Shown in pieces: positions 26,567 to 34,770 of a stretch of 38,162 bases of DNA. Position numbers and translations under genes: made by a program. The stretch covers positions 1 to 38,162 of the forward strand of contig JAJPHW010000224.1 of assembly GCA_021325035.1 (NCBI GenBank). The letters are read 5' to 3'. The stretch is from Terriglobia bacterium. GTDB taxonomy: Bacteria > Acidobacteriota > Terriglobia > Terriglobales > Acidobacteriaceae. The notes beneath the pieces were generated by a model. The model made no database searches. It was not told the origin of the DNA and saw only the letters and a list, made by a program, of their open reading frames with translations. The first letter of the stretch is position 1. Every line of letters starts with the position of its first letter.

Positions 26567-27055
26567 TCAAGAATTCTTTTCTTCGCGCTTGGCTCGGAAA
26601 AAAGCTTGCAGCATTTCGGCGCAACGTCCCGCGAGAACGCCTTTGCGAACCTTCATTCTGTGGTTCGTTTTGTGGTGATTTACCACCGTCAGCGCCGAAT
26701 AGACGGCGCCCGCTTTTTCATCATCCGCGCCATAAACCAGGCGGCTGATACGCGCGTGAACTAACGCGCCCGCGCACATGGCGCATGGTTCGATTGTAAC
26801 AAACAGCTCGCAATCAACCAGGCGATGGTTGCCGATGCGCGCTCCGGCCTCGCGCAGTGCCATAACTTCGGCGTGAGCGGTCGGATCGGAGTCGCCGAGA
26901 TTGCGGTTCCAGCCTCGTCCGACGATCTTGCCCCCGAATATGACCACCGCTCCGACTGGCACTTCTCCGGCGTCGAGCGCGCGTTGCGCTGCGCGGAGAG
27001 CCTCCTCCATCCAGAGCTCGTCAGAATTCAGGCCCGCAGCGGCATCCGTTGTCAT
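26567..27055 (-). CDS. tadA: tRNA-specific adenosine deaminase
   Basis: Converts A34 to inosine in the wobble position of tRNA-Arg(ACG). Zinc-dependent cytidine/adenosine deaminase fold: H61 and E63 in TAHAEVMAL, and C91/C94 in IEPCAMCAGAL. 162 residues with the usual N-terminal ELWMEEALRAAQRALDAGEVPVGAVVI and C-terminal VRKGVLAGRCAEMLQAFFRAKR. It follows agmatine deiminase on the same strand, 12 bases away, and may be the last gene of that operon. Confidence 0.95.
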   Translation of the reverse strand: MTTDAAAGLNSDELWMEEALRAAQRALDAGEVPVGAVVIFGGKIVGRGWNRNLGDSDPTAHAEVMALREAGARIGNHRLVDCELFVTIEPCAMCAGALVHARISRLVYGADDEKAGAVYSALTVVNHHKTNHRMKVRKGVLAGRCAEMLQAFFRAKREEKNS

Positions 27056-27067
27056 CGATAACTAATT

Positions 27068-28156
27068 CTACGTGGACGCCGCAGGTTGCTGCTGCGTCAT
27101 GCAATGGATGGTGCCAAATCCCCAAACGAGATCGCCGCAATAGATGGGTATGATGTCGCGGTCAGGGAATACGTCGGCAAGAATGTCGAGCGCAACGCGG
27201 TCGTTCGGGTCGTTGAAAACCGGAACGAGAACAACGCCGTTCGCGATGTAGAAATTGGCATAGCTCGCCGGCAGGCGTGTGCCGTCAAAAATCACCGGCG
27301 AGGGCATAGGCAAATCGATCGTCGCCAGCGGTTTGCCGTCCTGATTGAAAGAAGCACGCAGGCGGCGAATATTTTCGCGCAGCGGCTCGTAGTTGGGATC
27401 TTTGGGGTTCGACTCCATGACCGTGACGACTGTATCAGGAGAAACGAAGCGGCTAAGGTCGTCCACGTGGCCGTGGGTGTCGTCGCCCTTGATACCATTG
27501 CCGAGCCATACGACGTTTTTAATGCCGAGATAGTCGGCGAAGATTCCCTCATAGTCCTCGCGCTTCATGCCGGGATTGCGCTGCTGGACTTTACTGAGCA
27601 AACATTCTTCTGTAGTAAGCAGCGTACCTTGTCCGTTGACATCAATCGAGCCACCTTCGAGGACGACGCGTTTGCGATTGAAAAGTGGACGGAACTCCGG
27701 AGCTTTGCCTTTCGCGGCCATCAGGCTGCCGATTTTGTCGTCATGCCGGAAATTAGGATATTTTGCCCATGCATTGAAGCGCCATTTGACAGCAGACAGC
27801 CGAGGAGCGTTCTGGTTGATGAGAAAACTACAGCCGGAGTCACGCGTCCAAACGCGATTGGTTGGCCAGCGATGAAAACGGACGTTTTTATTTAGCGCAT
27901 TCGCAAGTTTCAGAATTTTGCGCGCATTTTTTTCGGCTTTCGCATCCTTGACGATGACTTCAACGCGTTCGTGACGCGAAAGATTGCGAATGATCTCGGC
28001 ATAGACCCAAGGAATTGGCTCAAACTTTCCCGGCCAGTCGTTGCGAAAGTATGGCCACGCCAGCCAGGTCGCTTCGTGCGGCTCCCATTCAGCGGGCATG
28101 TGGAAGTCACGTGGAGTTCCAAAATGTTGCGCAGGTTTCTGTAACTTACCTCGCAA
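27068..28156 (-). CDS. aguA: Agmatine deiminase
   Basis: Hydrolyses agmatine to N-carbamoylputrescine and ammonia. Member of the peptidyl-arginine-deiminase-like (PPADS) family. Seen: MPAEWEPHEATWLAWP, RVWTRDSG, VLEGGSID, GDDTHGHVDDLSRFV and the C-terminal FGTIHCMTQQQP with the catalytic cysteine. The start is uncertain: TTG 28156, overlapping the end of the upstream gene by 11 bases, gives an N-terminus of the usual length; ATG 28099 would begin at MPAEW and TTG 28216 would overlap more. The frame is in the same operon as N-carbamoylputrescine amidase, which performs the next step. Confidence 0.94.
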   Translation of the reverse strand: MRGKLQKPAQHFGTPRDFHMPAEWEPHEATWLAWPYFRNDWPGKFEPIPWVYAEIIRNLSRHERVEVIVKDAKAEKNARKILKLANALNKNVRFHRWPTNRVWTRDSGCSFLINQNAPRLSAVKWRFNAWAKYPNFRHDDKIGSLMAAKGKAPEFRPLFNRKRVVLEGGSIDVNGQGTLLTTEECLLSKVQQRNPGMKREDYEGIFADYLGIKNVVWLGNGIKGDDTHGHVDDLSRFVSPDTVVTVMESNPKDPNYEPLRENIRRLRASFNQDGKPLATIDLPMPSPVIFDGTRLPASYANFYIANGVVLVPVFNDPNDRVALDILADVFPDRDIIPIYCGDLVWGFGTIHCMTQQQPAAST

Positions 28157-28652
28157 GATCAGACTCCGAGATAATTTTATGTACTTTGGGCGACTCAACG
28201 TATTTACAGGCAGCAACTTTTGCCCCTATGGAATAAGCAGCTGTTCGGATGAACACCAGTGTGAATACGAAGAAATTCATGCACTCACGTGACCTAATGC
28301 CATTTACGCATCCCTGCCCTGAGAAATGAGACCAAAAACTGACGCGAGAATTGATTAGGGGATCCATCACGCTGTGTGGGTGTATTTCAACAGCGTTGAT
28401 TATAATTCCAAAACCGAACCATATCGCAGCGACAATCCATACGTGTACAGAAGTCTTACTTCGCAGCCGCCAATATGCGATAAAACCGAGCACGGCTGCG
28501 CACAGAAAGCTCAATATCCATTCTCGCGCAATAACGGAATTAATTGTGTGAGCGGGAATTGTCCTCTCCAGGGGTGACTGCAAAATAGCTGTGCCCAACA
28601 TTGCAATAAAAATATCTAGTAGCACCAATCCGAATGAGCGAACCCAGTTCAT
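28146..28652 (-). CDS. Multi-pass membrane protein of unknown function
   Basis: A 168-residue protein with four or so hydrophobic segments (e.g. GLVLLDIFIAMLGTAIL, ILSFLCAAVLGFIAYW, VWIVAAIWFGFGIIINAV and MNFFVFTLVFIRTAAYSIGA). Its ATG lies two bases after the stop of the amidase gene and its end overlaps the chosen start of agmatine deiminase, so it is sandwiched in the polyamine operon. Base composition looks AT-richer than its neighbours. No family is recognised; a role in polyamine or agmatine transport would be a guess. Confidence 0.65.
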   Translation of the reverse strand: MNWVRSFGLVLLDIFIAMLGTAILQSPLERTIPAHTINSVIAREWILSFLCAAVLGFIAYWRLRSKTSVHVWIVAAIWFGFGIIINAVEIHPHSVMDPLINSRVSFWSHFSGQGCVNGIRSRECMNFFVFTLVFIRTAAYSIGAKVAACKYVESPKVHKIISESDLAR

Positions 28653-28654
28653 AG

Positions 28655-29557
28655 TCAGTCAATCATCCGGCGCGTAATCGGCGCGTAACTGTCAATTCGG
28701 CGATCGCGCAGGAATGGCCAATTGCGGCGTATTTCCTCGATGAGCTTCAGGTCCACTTCGCCGATGAGTATTTCTTCTTTGTCATGCGAAGCTTGCGCAA
28801 TCACGCGGCCAAAAGGGTCTGCAATAAACGATCCGCCCCAGAACTCTAGTCCATCGCCGGGAGCCGCTTTACCGCGAATATCTCCATGCTCTTTTCCGAC
28901 ACGGTTGACCACGCCGACATAAACACCATTGGCAATCGCATGAGCGCGTTGAATCGTCTTCCATGCGTCGTATTGTGCTTCGCCAAACTCAGCTTTCTCC
29001 GCCGGATGCCAGCCGATCGCCGTGGGATAAAACAGTACGTTGGCACCCTGCAATGCCGTCAGCCGCGCTCCCTCGGGATACCACTGGTCCCAGCAAACTA
29101 ATGTGCCGATATTGCCCTGTGAAGTTTTTGCGGCCTTAAATCCCAAATCGCCGGGAGTGAAGTAATACTTTTCGTAGTAAAGCGGATCGTCGGGAATATG
29201 CATCTTGCGATACATACTTATTAGCGATCCGTCGGTTTCAAAGGTCACGGCGGTGTTGTGATAAACACCCGGCGCGCGCTTTTCAAATAAAGACGCGACC
29301 AAAACGATTTTCAGCTCTTTCGCCAGATCACCCAGCTTTGCGGTCGTTAGCCCCGGAATCGGCTCCGCCAAATCGAACAGAGACGCGTCTTCCCGCTGGC
29401 AGAAATATTGCGTCTGGAAGAGTTCCGGCAGGCAAATTACCTGCGCGCCCTTTTTCGCGGCATCGCGCACATGTTGCATGGCGCGCTTAAGATTCTCGTC
29501 GGGATCGGGCGTCGCCGACATTTGAATCAGCCCGACGCGGAATTTCGATGGTGGCAC
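28655..29557 (-). CDS. aguB: N-carbamoylputrescine amidase
   Basis: A nitrilase-superfamily enzyme that cleaves N-carbamoylputrescine to putrescine, CO2 and ammonia. The catalytic triad is visible: E45 (LPELFQT), K118 (YRKMHIPDDPLYYEKYYF) and C155 (VCWDQWYPEGAR); the last two motifs are characteristic of AguB within the nitrilases. Start GTG 29557 is chosen because GGGAGA lies seven bases upstream and the protein opens directly in the first strand (FRVGLIQMS); the frame also runs on to ATG 29596. 300 residues, normal. First gene of the aguB-membrane protein-aguA(-tadA) operon. Confidence 0.96.
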   Translation of the reverse strand: MPPSKFRVGLIQMSATPDPDENLKRAMQHVRDAAKKGAQVICLPELFQTQYFCQREDASLFDLAEPIPGLTTAKLGDLAKELKIVLVASLFEKRAPGVYHNTAVTFETDGSLISMYRKMHIPDDPLYYEKYYFTPGDLGFKAAKTSQGNIGTLVCWDQWYPEGARLTALQGANVLFYPTAIGWHPAEKAEFGEAQYDAWKTIQRAHAIANGVYVGVVNRVGKEHGDIRGKAAPGDGLEFWGGSFIADPFGRVIAQASHDKEEILIGEVDLKLIEEIRRNWPFLRDRRIDSYAPITRRMID

Positions 29558-29630
29558 GATGTTCTCCCTGTAGCGGCAATAGGATACCAAACGCATTAGA
29601 TGGCGCTGGCCAGCCGGCGATGCAAGCGGT

Positions 29631-30125
29631 ATGATTCTCGCTATGAATCCCTATGCATCATTCCTCGGCGCACACGATCCGATCCAGGTCATTGCCGCTA
29701 CACCCGCGAAATTGCACCGGATTGCGACTGAACTCGGCCCGCAGGGCACGGAGCTTTCCTACGCGCCCGGAAAATGGAGTGTGAGAGAAATTTTCTGCCA
29801 CCTGGCCGACTGCGAAGTTGTCTTCGCTTTCCGGCTAAGACAGGCGCTTTCGCAAGACCATCACGTCGTGCAGCCTTTCGACCAGGATTTGTGGGCGAAG
29901 AATTATGGAGCATATTCGGCGAGTGATGCACTGGCCTTATTTTCGGCGGCGCGGCTGTGGAATTGCTCGCTCATCAATTCACTCGATTCGAAGGCATTTG
30001 ACAGGGTGGTGACGCATCCGGAGCGGGGAAGCATGACATTTCGCACCATGATCGAGACCATGGCGGGGCACGATTTGAATCATCTCGGTCAGGTCGAAAA
30101 AATTGCAGGCGCGCGAGCGGCGTAG
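29631..30125 (+). CDS. DinB-family protein
   Basis: A 164-residue helical-bundle protein of the DinB/YfiT-like metalloenzyme superfamily. Seen: a first helix pair, KWSVREIFCHLADCEVVFAFRLRQAL with the conserved HLADCE histidine, and the late motif MTFRTMIETMAGHDLNHLGQVEKI, giving the typical metal-binding histidine trio (His in CHLAD, and H-x3-H in GHDLNH). Family members are thiol-transferases or of unknown role. It is divergent from aguB with about 70 bp between starts and lies upstream of the DHS-like gene on the same strand. No firm function. Confidence 0.88.
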   Translation: MILAMNPYASFLGAHDPIQVIAATPAKLHRIATELGPQGTELSYAPGKWSVREIFCHLADCEVVFAFRLRQALSQDHHVVQPFDQDLWAKNYGAYSASDALALFSAARLWNCSLINSLDSKAFDRVVTHPERGSMTFRTMIETMAGHDLNHLGQVEKIAGARAA

Positions 30126-30170
30126 TTTCGCGCTACACCAAAGCCATACGCAGGATAGGCGCTCCTGATT

Positions 30171-30198
30171 TTGACCTACCCCCTCATTCCGCGATAAC
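30171..30198 (+). promoter_or_regulatory. Candidate promoter for the DHS-family gene
   Basis: TTGACC (30171-30176) and GATAAC (30193-30198) are 16 bp apart in the 125-bp gap before the DHS-family gene. Good -35, moderate -10; the leader would be about 45 nt. Confidence 0.4.
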
Positions 30199-30250
30199 TT
30201 ACTTCTTCCGCAAAATAATAATTTCGACTTTTAGTTTTTACGGGGGCTCT

Positions 30251-31366
30251 GTGAAACACGAAAAGCATGAAGGCGCAGGCATCGAGCGCAAGTTGCATAA
30301 TGCGATCGAAGACAAGCTGATTCCGCTCGAACCGCTCGACTTGGGCAAGATTCGTTCGATTGACGGATTGGTTCGCGCCATGTCGAAGACGGCCTTCACC
30401 GGACGCCAGCTGGGTGAGGCTGCCGATGTTCTGGAGGCCATGGCACGGGATCAAGACTGCTTCGTGGTGATGACGCTGGCCGGCGCCATGACCGTCGCCA
30501 AGCAGGGTCTGATCATTTCTGAATTGATTGACCGGGGAATTGTGAACGCCATCGTTTCCACCGGGGCGCTTATGGCGCACGGGCTTGTCGAAGCCACGGG
30601 GCGCTCGCATTTCCGTTATAACCCCGATGTGCCCGACACCGAGCTATACGAGCAGGGATACAACCGCGTGTATGACACGCTGGAGCCTGAGCAGAACCTC
30701 GATGATGTACAGGAAGTCATGGCACACATTCTCGAGGGTTGGGACCACAACGAGATTATGTGTTCCTACAAGCTTAACCACGCCATAGGCGCGCATTTGG
30801 CCAAGCGGGATAAAGATCAGCGCGGAATCTTGCGGTCGGCGTATGAAAAAGGTGTGCCGGTATTTGTGCCGGCGTTTACAGACTCCGAATTGGGGCTCGA
30901 TGTGGCATTAAGTAACCGCTTGCGCGAATCCACCGGCCGCCACCGGTTGCGGTTTGATCCTTTTGAAGATTTGGAGCACTTCGCCGCGACACTCCTTCGC
31001 CAAAAGCGGCTGGGAATTTTTACGATTGGCGGCGGTGTGCCCCGCAACTGGTCACAGCAGTTTGGGCCATTCATTGAATTGCGGCATCGGCGAATGGGTG
31101 AAAATGTTCCGCTCAAGCGTTATCACTATGGCTTGCGCATTTGCCCGGAGCCCGTCTATTGGGGCGGATTGTCGGGCAGCCCATACAGCGAAGCGATTTC
31201 GTGGGGGAAATTCGTTCCGCCCGCGGAAGGCGGCATGTTTGGCGAAGTATTCGTGGATGCGACGGTGGGCTTGCCATTGATTGTGGCAGCGGTTCTCGAA
31301 AGACTCGGACCAAACAAGTCGTCGAATGGGAACGCGAGCAAGGTAAAGAAGTCAGCGAAAAAGTAA
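30251..31366 (+). CDS. Deoxyhypusine-synthase-family protein, probable homospermidine/spermidine synthase
   Basis: A bacterial member of the deoxyhypusine synthase family, NAD-dependent enzymes that move an aminobutyl group from a polyamine to an acceptor amine. Bacteria lack eIF5A, so homospermidine formation from putrescine is the likely role. Seen: MTLAGAMTVAKQGLIISELIDRGIVNAIVSTGA, FTIGGGVPRNWSQQ and YSEAISWGKFVPP, in which K320 corresponds to the essential enzyme-imine lysine of DHS. 371 residues; the tail is lysine-rich. Start GTG 30251. It lies beside the enzymes that make putrescine from arginine, which supports the polyamine role. Substrates are inferred. Confidence 0.88.
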   Translation: MKHEKHEGAGIERKLHNAIEDKLIPLEPLDLGKIRSIDGLVRAMSKTAFTGRQLGEAADVLEAMARDQDCFVVMTLAGAMTVAKQGLIISELIDRGIVNAIVSTGALMAHGLVEATGRSHFRYNPDVPDTELYEQGYNRVYDTLEPEQNLDDVQEVMAHILEGWDHNEIMCSYKLNHAIGAHLAKRDKDQRGILRSAYEKGVPVFVPAFTDSELGLDVALSNRLRESTGRHRLRFDPFEDLEHFAATLLRQKRLGIFTIGGGVPRNWSQQFGPFIELRHRRMGENVPLKRYHYGLRICPEPVYWGGLSGSPYSEAISWGKFVPPAEGGMFGEVFVDATVGLPLIVAAVLERLGPNKSSNGNASKVKKSAKK

Positions 31367-31386
31367 CTTCACCGCAACATGAAAAT

Positions 31387-31416
31387 GGCCCGTCTTAATC
31401 TAGACGGGCCGTTTTA
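31387..31416. terminator. Bidirectional terminator between the DHS-family and arginine decarboxylase genes
   Basis: A 9-bp perfect stem GGCCCGTCT/AGACGGGCC (31387-31395, 31402-31410) with a 6-nt loop is followed by GTTTTATTT and preceded by GAAAAT, so it can stop transcription in both directions between these convergent genes. Confidence 0.85.
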
Positions 31417-31431
31417 TTTATAGCGCTTCGC

Positions 31432-31989
31432 TTACTCGAAAATCAGTACGGCGGAAGCGATGACCGTTGTCCACAAACCGCGTTTATCGCCGACCGCCGA
31501 TTGAGTGACATTGGCCGTACGCACGATTTTGTTCGAAATCCGATAAATTTCTTTTTTCTCATCCCAGGAGCGGTCAGGGTCAAATTCAACATTTAAAGTC
31601 GTGGCCAGCATTTCCGCCGCGAGTTCTTCGGCATAGTCGCCGGCGGCGTCTTCCGATTCACCGAAAGAATGATGCTCACTCAAATAGCCGTAGGTGTTGC
31701 GATCCGCAGGGATAGCGACGCCGATGCTTGAGGCCAAAAGACGATGCGGTTCGTGGGTGGAATTTTCCGCGACAACGGCAAAAACGACTTCACCGGGCGA
31801 AAGATATTTCAATCCTTGGGAACGCGCCAGCAGTTTGCACTGGGGAGGAAAGATGGATGAAACTCGGACTAAATTTTGCGCCGCAATGCCTGCGTCACGC
31901 AACGCCAGCTCAAAGGAAGTGAGCCGCTCACGATGTTTGCCGACCCCCTTGGTGAAGAAAATTTTCTTGGGGACCATGTTCTTTCCCAA
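31432..31989 (-). CDS. pdaD: Pyruvoyl-dependent arginine decarboxylase
   Basis: Converts arginine to agmatine with a pyruvoyl cofactor made by self-cleavage. The cleavage motif [11 protein letters not shown] is present: the chain is expected to split between the two serines, the second becoming pyruvoyl. [25 protein letters not shown] at the N-terminus and [10 protein letters not shown] are family features. Start: TTG 31989 has GGAGG nine bases upstream; ATG 31977, four codons later, is the alternative and matches the usual family start [11 protein letters not shown]. About 181-185 residues, normal. It provides the agmatine used by the nearby AguA and AguB. Confidence 0.93.
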   Translation of the reverse strand: MGKNMVPKKIFFTKGVGKHRERLTSFELALRDAGIAAQNLVRVSSIFPPQCKLLARSQGLKYLSPGEVVFAVVAENSTHEPHRLLASSIGVAIPADRNTYGYLSEHHSFGESEDAAGDYAEELAAEMLATTLNVEFDPDRSWDEKKEIYRISNKIVRTANVTQSAVGDKRGLWTTVIASAVLIFE

Positions 31990-32121
31990 TGCAGTGTTCC
32001 TCCGTGTGTTTTCTTGGATTTGCCAGCTTAAATCTAACACAGTGAATTGTGACGGGAATGTGAAAAGTGGGAGTATAACCAAATTATTTTCGCGTCGGCG
32101 GGCACTTCGCCGGAACGAAAT

Positions 32122-32463
32122 CTACTTTGTGGGTGTCACCGCGTTGACCACGATGCTGTCCGCGCCGTCAGCTTTGCCGGTAATGCGGGCTTTTTGCCCG
32201 GCGAGGTCGCTGAGTTTGCCGAGTAATGCCTTGTCGCTTGTCTCCAGCGTGTAAACCTTGTCGCCGACAACCAGTGCATAGTTCGATCCTTTGGCCGCGC
32301 ATGCCCGCGCACATTCGGCCTTGCTGCCTTTCATCATGTGTTCGGCTCCGCACATGCTGTCGCTTACTTCGCCGGTGTAACTCTCACCCTTTACCGCGAA
32401 AGCAGGGAACGAAAGGGAAGTCATAAGAGCCAGAATTGCCAGCGTATTGGTTCGGCTTGCCAT
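32122..32463 (-). CDS. Small secreted cysteine-containing protein (possibly DUF5818-like)
   Basis: 113 residues with a signal peptide (LAILALMTSLSFPAFA). The mature part reads SYTGEVSDSMCGAEHMMKGSKAECARACAAKGSNYALVVGDKVYTLE, then a beta-rich end, LAGQKARITGKADGADSIVV. The CGAEHMM..C...C pattern followed by YALV-G-VY-L is a type common in Acidobacteriota and has an OB-like strand pattern. Three cysteines could bind metal or form disulfides. GAGGAGATT precedes the ATG. Function unknown. Confidence 0.82.
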   Translation of the reverse strand: MASRTNTLAILALMTSLSFPAFAVKGESYTGEVSDSMCGAEHMMKGSKAECARACAAKGSNYALVVGDKVYTLETSDKALLGKLSDLAGQKARITGKADGADSIVVNAVTPTK

Positions 32464-32524
32464 TTCTAAAATCTCCTCAAGCTACAGATTCATTCACGGC
32501 AACAAGGTTGCAACTATATAAACC

Positions 32525-33433
32525 TCATTCCCGGGCGGAAGTTCCGCTTCCCGGCGATCTCAAATTAACGGCAGTATCGATAAAGGCCTGGGCTGCACGG
32601 CTCAAGGCTTTGTCTTTCCTGAAAATCAGGGCCAAATCGCGGCGGATCGTTGCATCAGAAATGCCGATTACAGCCAAAACTTTCGCGCGCAGGTCCTCCT
32701 GCACATGTGACCTGGCAATAAAGCCAACTCCGACATCTGCGGCCACAAACCGCTTCAACAGTTCGCTGGAGTCGAGTTCCATGGCGTAACGCGGTTTCAG
32801 CTTTCGTTCGTAAAACAAATGATCGAGCACGTCGCGCGTATGGCCGCCCTGTGGCACGACCAGAGGATATGCTGCCACCTCAGCGACGGTTACGGATTTT
32901 GACCGCGCCAGCTTATGATGCGGCGGAGCAATAATCACCAACTCGTCGTTATGAATCGGCATAACAGTCAGGCGCTGGTCCTTTACCGGGAGCGAGACGA
33001 CGCCAAAATCCACGGAATTATCGCTGATGCTGTCCAAAATGCGCGCATAGTCTGCGCGTCTGATATTGACCGCAACATCGGGATATTTCTTTCGGAAGCC
33101 GGCGAATACTTCTGGCAGCACATGCAGGCAGGTACCTTCATTGGCGCCTACGGTGATTTCCCCTCGAGGCACGCGTTCGGTCTCAGCCACCTCCGCCAGC
33201 ATAAATTTGCGGGCTTCGAGGGCGTCCTCGGCGTACTTCAGAAAAATTTTCCCTGAAGAAGTGACAGAAACTTTTCCGCCGGAGCGGTCGAGCAGGCGTG
33301 CGCCCACTTCTTCTTCCATCAGGCGAATCTGCGATGAGATTGCTGGCTGCGTGCGAAAACGCTTTTCCGCGGCGCGGGAAAAGCTGGCCAGACGTGCAAC
33401 AGCAAGGAATGTTTCCAGCTGGTCAAAGTCCAT
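32525..33433 (-). CDS. LysR-family transcriptional regulator
   Basis: A 302-residue LysR-type regulator. The N-terminal winged HTH is MDFDQLETFLAVARLASFSRAAEKRFRTQPAISSQIRLMEEEVGARLLDRSGGKVSVTSSG (residues about 1-60), followed by the linker helix and a two-lobed effector domain (ITVGANEGTCLHVLPEVFAGFRKKYPDV..). Only one cysteine is seen, so it is not an OxyR-type peroxide sensor, although a peroxidase gene lies upstream on the same strand, 65 bp away. Effector and targets cannot be inferred. Confidence 0.95.
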   Translation of the reverse strand: MDFDQLETFLAVARLASFSRAAEKRFRTQPAISSQIRLMEEEVGARLLDRSGGKVSVTSSGKIFLKYAEDALEARKFMLAEVAETERVPRGEITVGANEGTCLHVLPEVFAGFRKKYPDVAVNIRRADYARILDSISDNSVDFGVVSLPVKDQRLTVMPIHNDELVIIAPPHHKLARSKSVTVAEVAAYPLVVPQGGHTRDVLDHLFYERKLKPRYAMELDSSELLKRFVAADVGVGFIARSHVQEDLRAKVLAVIGISDATIRRDLALIFRKDKALSRAAQAFIDTAVNLRSPGSGTSARE

Positions 33434-33498
33434 AATGCGGCGACGAGTCTCCTGTTGCCTATGCCTTGACCGATGATTGTAACAGGACGCGTTCGCGT

Positions 33499-34062
33499 TT
33501 ACTGTTTGAGCAGTTTCTCCACAGCAGACGTTACCTCTGGAGAATCCGGCGTCACCGCAGATTCAAACCTTTGAACAACTTTGCCATTGCGATCCGCCAA
33601 GAACTTGGTGAAGTTCCACTTGATGTCGCCCGAGATCGGCGCCGGCGTGTCTTTGGTCAAATATTTATAAAGCGGGGCCTGATCGTCGCCTTTCACTGAA
33701 ATCTTGCTGTACATCGGGAAAGTCACGTTGTAAGTCCGCGAGCAGAAAGTCTTGATCTCCGCATTAGTGCCGGGCTCCTGCGCTCCGAAGTTGTTGGCAG
33801 GGAAGCCGACGATCACGAAGCCCTGGTCTTTATATTTTTCATATAGAGCTTCGAGTGCCGTGTACTGTGGCGTGTATCCGCACTTGCTCGCCACATTGAC
33901 CACAAGGATGACTTTGCCTTTGAAGTCCGCGAGTGGCATGGGCTTGCCATCAATCGAGGGAAGAGTGAAATCGTAAACGTTCGATGCCGCGAAAGAGCTG
34001 CCTGCCATAAGAGTCACCAATCCTGTGAGTAAAACCGCACGTAGAAGTCTTAAGAATGACAT
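33499..34062 (-). CDS. Exported Cys-type glutathione peroxidase family protein
   Basis: Thiol peroxidase of the glutathione peroxidase fold, exported by a signal peptide (LLTGLVTLMAGSSFAAS). Active-site residues: peroxidatic C61 (NVASKCGYTPQY) in place of selenocysteine, Q95 (ANNFGAQEPG), W149 and N150 (WNFTKFL). A second cysteine C107 (KTFCSRTYNVTFPMYSKI) matches the resolving cysteine of thioredoxin-dependent members, so thioredoxin-like proteins are the probable reductant. ATG 34062 is chosen because it starts the signal peptide and has AGGAG about ten bases upstream; the open frame continues to 34089. Confidence 0.95.
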   Translation of the reverse strand: MSFLRLLRAVLLTGLVTLMAGSSFAASNVYDFTLPSIDGKPMPLADFKGKVILVVNVASKCGYTPQYTALEALYEKYKDQGFVIVGFPANNFGAQEPGTNAEIKTFCSRTYNVTFPMYSKISVKGDDQAPLYKYLTKDTPAPISGDIKWNFTKFLADRNGKVVQRFESAVTPDSPEVTSAVEKLLKQ

Positions 34063-34201
34063 GTTTCGTTCGCTCCTGTAAGCATACAAATCCTAGCATG
34101 ATGAGTCTGAGCGTTTGTCACGGTCTCGTCTTGGGTTTTGATGCGTTATCGGGTAAGCTGCTTTGACTCTAGTTCTATCCATCTACAACTTTGGAGGCGG
34201 G

Positions 34202-34768
34202 ATGAGAAGGCGACTGCTTGGGGTTTTACTGCCGGTGATTCTGTGTGGATTCGCGTGGGCGCAGTCTGAAAGTATCACCGAAACAAATGACCGGACATTT
34301 TTTCCGAAAGATACGTTTTGGGGATTTGCGCAATTCGATATCGCGCCGCCGCACAATGAAATTGATCCAAACTTATGCAATGCCGCCGCGCGTGACTTTG
34401 GCGGAGCCAACGCGCAGTGCAGCATGTTCGCACGTTACATGCTTTCCGGTGTGATTGAAGCGCGCCCCTTTGGTAAAGGCCAGTTCCGCCGCATTTTTCT
34501 CTTCAGCGAGCCGCATTTCCTCTTCGGCAAAAACGTGCCCCAGGCGCTCTACACCTGGTCGCCCGATGCCATTGGCGTGGAATATTCCTGGGGCGGCGGA
34601 GCCTACATCGGCCGCGGATTTGAATTTCGCGTCACGCAGCACCCTCTATTCGAGCGCTTCGGCGCTCGCACCGGAAACCTCGGTCCCGCCGACCTCGGCC
34701 CCAACGGCCCGTGGGGACGGTTCACAACTATAGGTGTTCGCAAATATTTCGGGACTCGGCGCTGGTGA
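34202..34768 (+). CDS. Exported protein, possibly outer-membrane beta-barrel
   Basis: Start ATG 34202 is preceded by GGAGG; 188 residues. A signal peptide (RRLLGVLLPVILCGFAWAQ) is followed by an aromatic- and glycine-rich sequence with alternating hydrophobic residues, e.g. FFPKDTFWGFAQFDIAPPHNE, RRIFLFSEPHFLFG, AIGVEYSWGGGAYIGRGFEFRVTQHPL, ending in RFTTIGVRKYFGTRRW. Short beta strands ending at an aromatic residue suggest a small outer-membrane barrel or lipid-facing periplasmic protein. Not assigned to a family. Convergent with the next gene with two bases between stops. Confidence 0.78.
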   Translation: MRRRLLGVLLPVILCGFAWAQSESITETNDRTFFPKDTFWGFAQFDIAPPHNEIDPNLCNAAARDFGGANAQCSMFARYMLSGVIEARPFGKGQFRRIFLFSEPHFLFGKNVPQALYTWSPDAIGVEYSWGGGAYIGRGFEFRVTQHPLFERFGARTGNLGPADLGPNGPWGRFTTIGVRKYFGTRRW

Positions 34769-34770
34769 GA

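Noticed and set aside
27086-27895. 269-codon plus-strand frame inside aguA
   Set aside because: Antisense to well-conserved agmatine deiminase motifs.
32525-33433. LysR regulator as an OxyR peroxide sensor because a peroxidase is adjacent
   Set aside because: Only one cysteine is present, so the disulfide switch of OxyR is not possible.
33499-34062. Selenocysteine in the glutathione peroxidase
   Set aside because: The active-site position is an ordinary cysteine codon in NVASKCGYTP, and no in-frame TGA is present.
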